Source: Bacillus sp. JCM 19058 (lineage in GTDB: Bacteria; Bacillota; Bacilli; Bacillales_H; Bacillaceae_D). Taken from it: DNA of 27,996 nucleotides. Made by a program: the position numbers and the translations under genes. Position 1 is the first letter of the stretch. The number at the start of each line of letters is the position of its first letter. This document shows, one piece after another, positions 27,281 to 27,996 of the stretch. The stretch spans positions 1-27,996 of the forward strand of contig BAXO01000071.1 of NCBI GenBank assembly GCA_001310555.1. Direction: 5' to 3'. Below the pieces are notes generated by a model. It made no database searches. It saw only the letters and a list, made by a program, of their open reading frames with translations, and was not told the DNA's origin.

Positions 27281-27709
27281 TTACGTTTCAACAGTTTGCA
27301 AACGAACAATATTGTAGCCTCTATGTTCAAAAAATGGTTTAGCTGTAATGCTTGAATCTGTATCAATTTCTAAAAGACTTAGCTTTTTCGCTTCGTTCTC
27401 AAGCATATCAACCAACGAAGAAGCTATACCTTGACCTTGAAAGTTTTTATGAACAAACAGCCTATCTAAGTACCCATCATAGGTCAAGTCACTAAAGCCT
27501 ACTATTTCATCATTAATTTTTGCAACATATGATATATTTTGACCTAATGAAACTTTCCACGAATTGATTTTCGCTTCTTTTTCCTCCTTGGTTGCCCAAA
27601 CATCTAATTGCTCTTGCGAATAATCGTTCAAATTAATTGAATGAACTGTTTCGTAAAATAAAGTAACAATTTCTTTAGTATCAGTTTCCTTAAATTTCAT
27701 AATAATCAT
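27281..27709 (-). CDS. GNAT family N-acetyltransferase
   Basis: Intact, 142 residues. N-terminal KETDTKEIVTLFYETVHSIN is typical of a small GNAT group (YafP-like). The acetyl-CoA site reads LDRLFVHKNFQGQGIASSLV, with the Q-x-x-G-x-G/A loop, followed by the alpha4 region TDSSITAKPFFEHRGYNIVR. It transfers acetyl groups to a small molecule or protein; the substrate is unknown. ATG 27709 has AGAAGGAC nine bases upstream. A second ATG at 27700 is possible. It is convergent with the TRAP operon terminator and stands alone. Confidence 0.9.
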   Translation of the reverse strand: MIIMKFKETDTKEIVTLFYETVHSINLNDYSQEQLDVWATKEEKEAKINSWKVSLGQNISYVAKINDEIVGFSDLTYDGYLDRLFVHKNFQGQGIASSLVDMLENEAKKLSLLEIDTDSSITAKPFFEHRGYNIVRLQTVET

Positions 27710-27888
27710 TTTCTAATGTCCTTCTCTATATATTAGAATCAGCATATTTTACCCTTTCTTCCATTAATCTGCCCATTATAAATTTTTTTTGTAGTAGATT
27801 TTTATTAGTTTGACATATCTTTCTGAATCTCAATTTTTTATGGCTCTACAATATATGTTGGGGTCGAGGAACAATTGAGGTAAAAAAA

Positions 27889-27960
27889 ATACACGCAGCC
27901 TCCTTTATCCAGTATCCTTGAATTGTTGAGAAACAAGTAAAGGATAGGAGCTGCGCGTAT
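27889..27960 (+). promoter_or_regulatory. hairpin enclosing the ribosome binding site of the ISL3-like transposase
   Basis: ATACACGCAGCCTCCT with TTATCC (27889-27910) pairs with GGATAGGAGCTGCGCGTAT (27942-27960), with one A/C mismatch and small bulges. The right arm contains the AGGATAGGAG ribosome binding site and ends at the ATG. Such hairpins in insertion sequences can block translation of read-through transcripts. Whether it acts this way here is inferred. Confidence 0.55.
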
Positions 27961-27996
27961 ATGAATTTTACCACGATATTACCAGGATTAAAAGAC
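27961..27996 (+). mobile_element. ISL3-like transposase, 5' end only (runs off window)
   Basis: The window ends 12 codons into a gene that reads MNFTTILPGLKD. ISL3-family transposases of Bacillaceae typically start with this motif before their zinc-binding domain. The ribosome binding site AGGATAGGAG is 10 bases upstream. The terminal inverted repeat and the rest of the protein lie outside or could not be identified. The call rests on 12 residues. Confidence 0.55.

Overview
The window reads as low-GC Firmicutes DNA, most likely a member of the Bacillaceae. The evidence is AT-rich intergenic DNA, GGAGG-type ribosome binding sites with frequent GTG and TTG starts, a leucine T-box leader, a tandem double-MerR regulator, DUF418 and DUF6612-like proteins, and a TAXI-type TRAP system with DUF1850. 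The genus is not determined; halophilic or alkaliphilic relatives such as Oceanobacillus or Virgibacillus are a guess. Nothing marks it as a plasmid or prophage. It looks like a chromosomal accessory region rich in transporter/regulator pairs and gene debris.

Layout. 1-2000: a broken DUF418 membrane protein, then a strong terminator. 2000-5650 (minus strand): a double-HTH MerR regulator, an NmrA-like NAD(P)-binding protein, and a DrrA/DrrB-type drug-export ABC pair (ATPase plus frameshifted permease). 5700-6130: a decayed serine recombinase. 7060-8750: a quinone-oxidoreductase-like dehydrogenase divergent from a TetR regulator, with a tandem palindromic operator between them. 8950-10730: repeated terminator-like hairpins, a candidate structured RNA, a 5'-truncated haem-copper-oxidase-like membrane protein and a second broken TetR gene. 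10950-12320: a LysE exporter followed by an AraC regulator. 12940-15180: the first third of a UvrA-like gene, then an ABC-2 exporter pair. 15420-16150: three gene stubs (SDR, probable IS256-type transposase, ThuA). 16400-19290: an APH-type kinase, a repeat-containing lipoprotein and an alpha/beta hydrolase. 20010-23310: a Leu T-box controlling a type-2 leuA, with an AraC gene starting directly after it. 23630-27100: a TAXI TRAP operon (binding protein, DUF1850 protein, fused permease). 27280-27710: a GNAT acetyltransferase. 27890-27996: the 5' end of an ISL3-like transposase whose ribosome binding site lies in a hairpin.

The dominant oddity is the number of broken reading frames. About twenty genes that are otherwise well conserved are interrupted, and at least sixteen of the breaks fall in A or T runs of 7-8 bases, usually consistent with one extra base. 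Conserved protein sequence resumes immediately in the next frame. This looks more like systematic homopolymer-length error (or a mutator lineage) than ordinary gene decay. I call these loci 'pseudogene' as they stand in the sequence, but many are probably intact genes in the organism. True fragments, missing whole domains, are the recombinase, the UvrA-like gene, SDR, ThuA, the transposase stubs and the oxidase-like gene.

I found no CRISPR array, tRNA, rRNA or clear new defence system. The most interesting leads are the structured RNA at 9036-9123, the tandem operator at 8055-8082, the repeated hairpin family, the ribosome-binding-site hairpin before the ISL3-like transposase, and the T-box/leuA/AraC arrangement.
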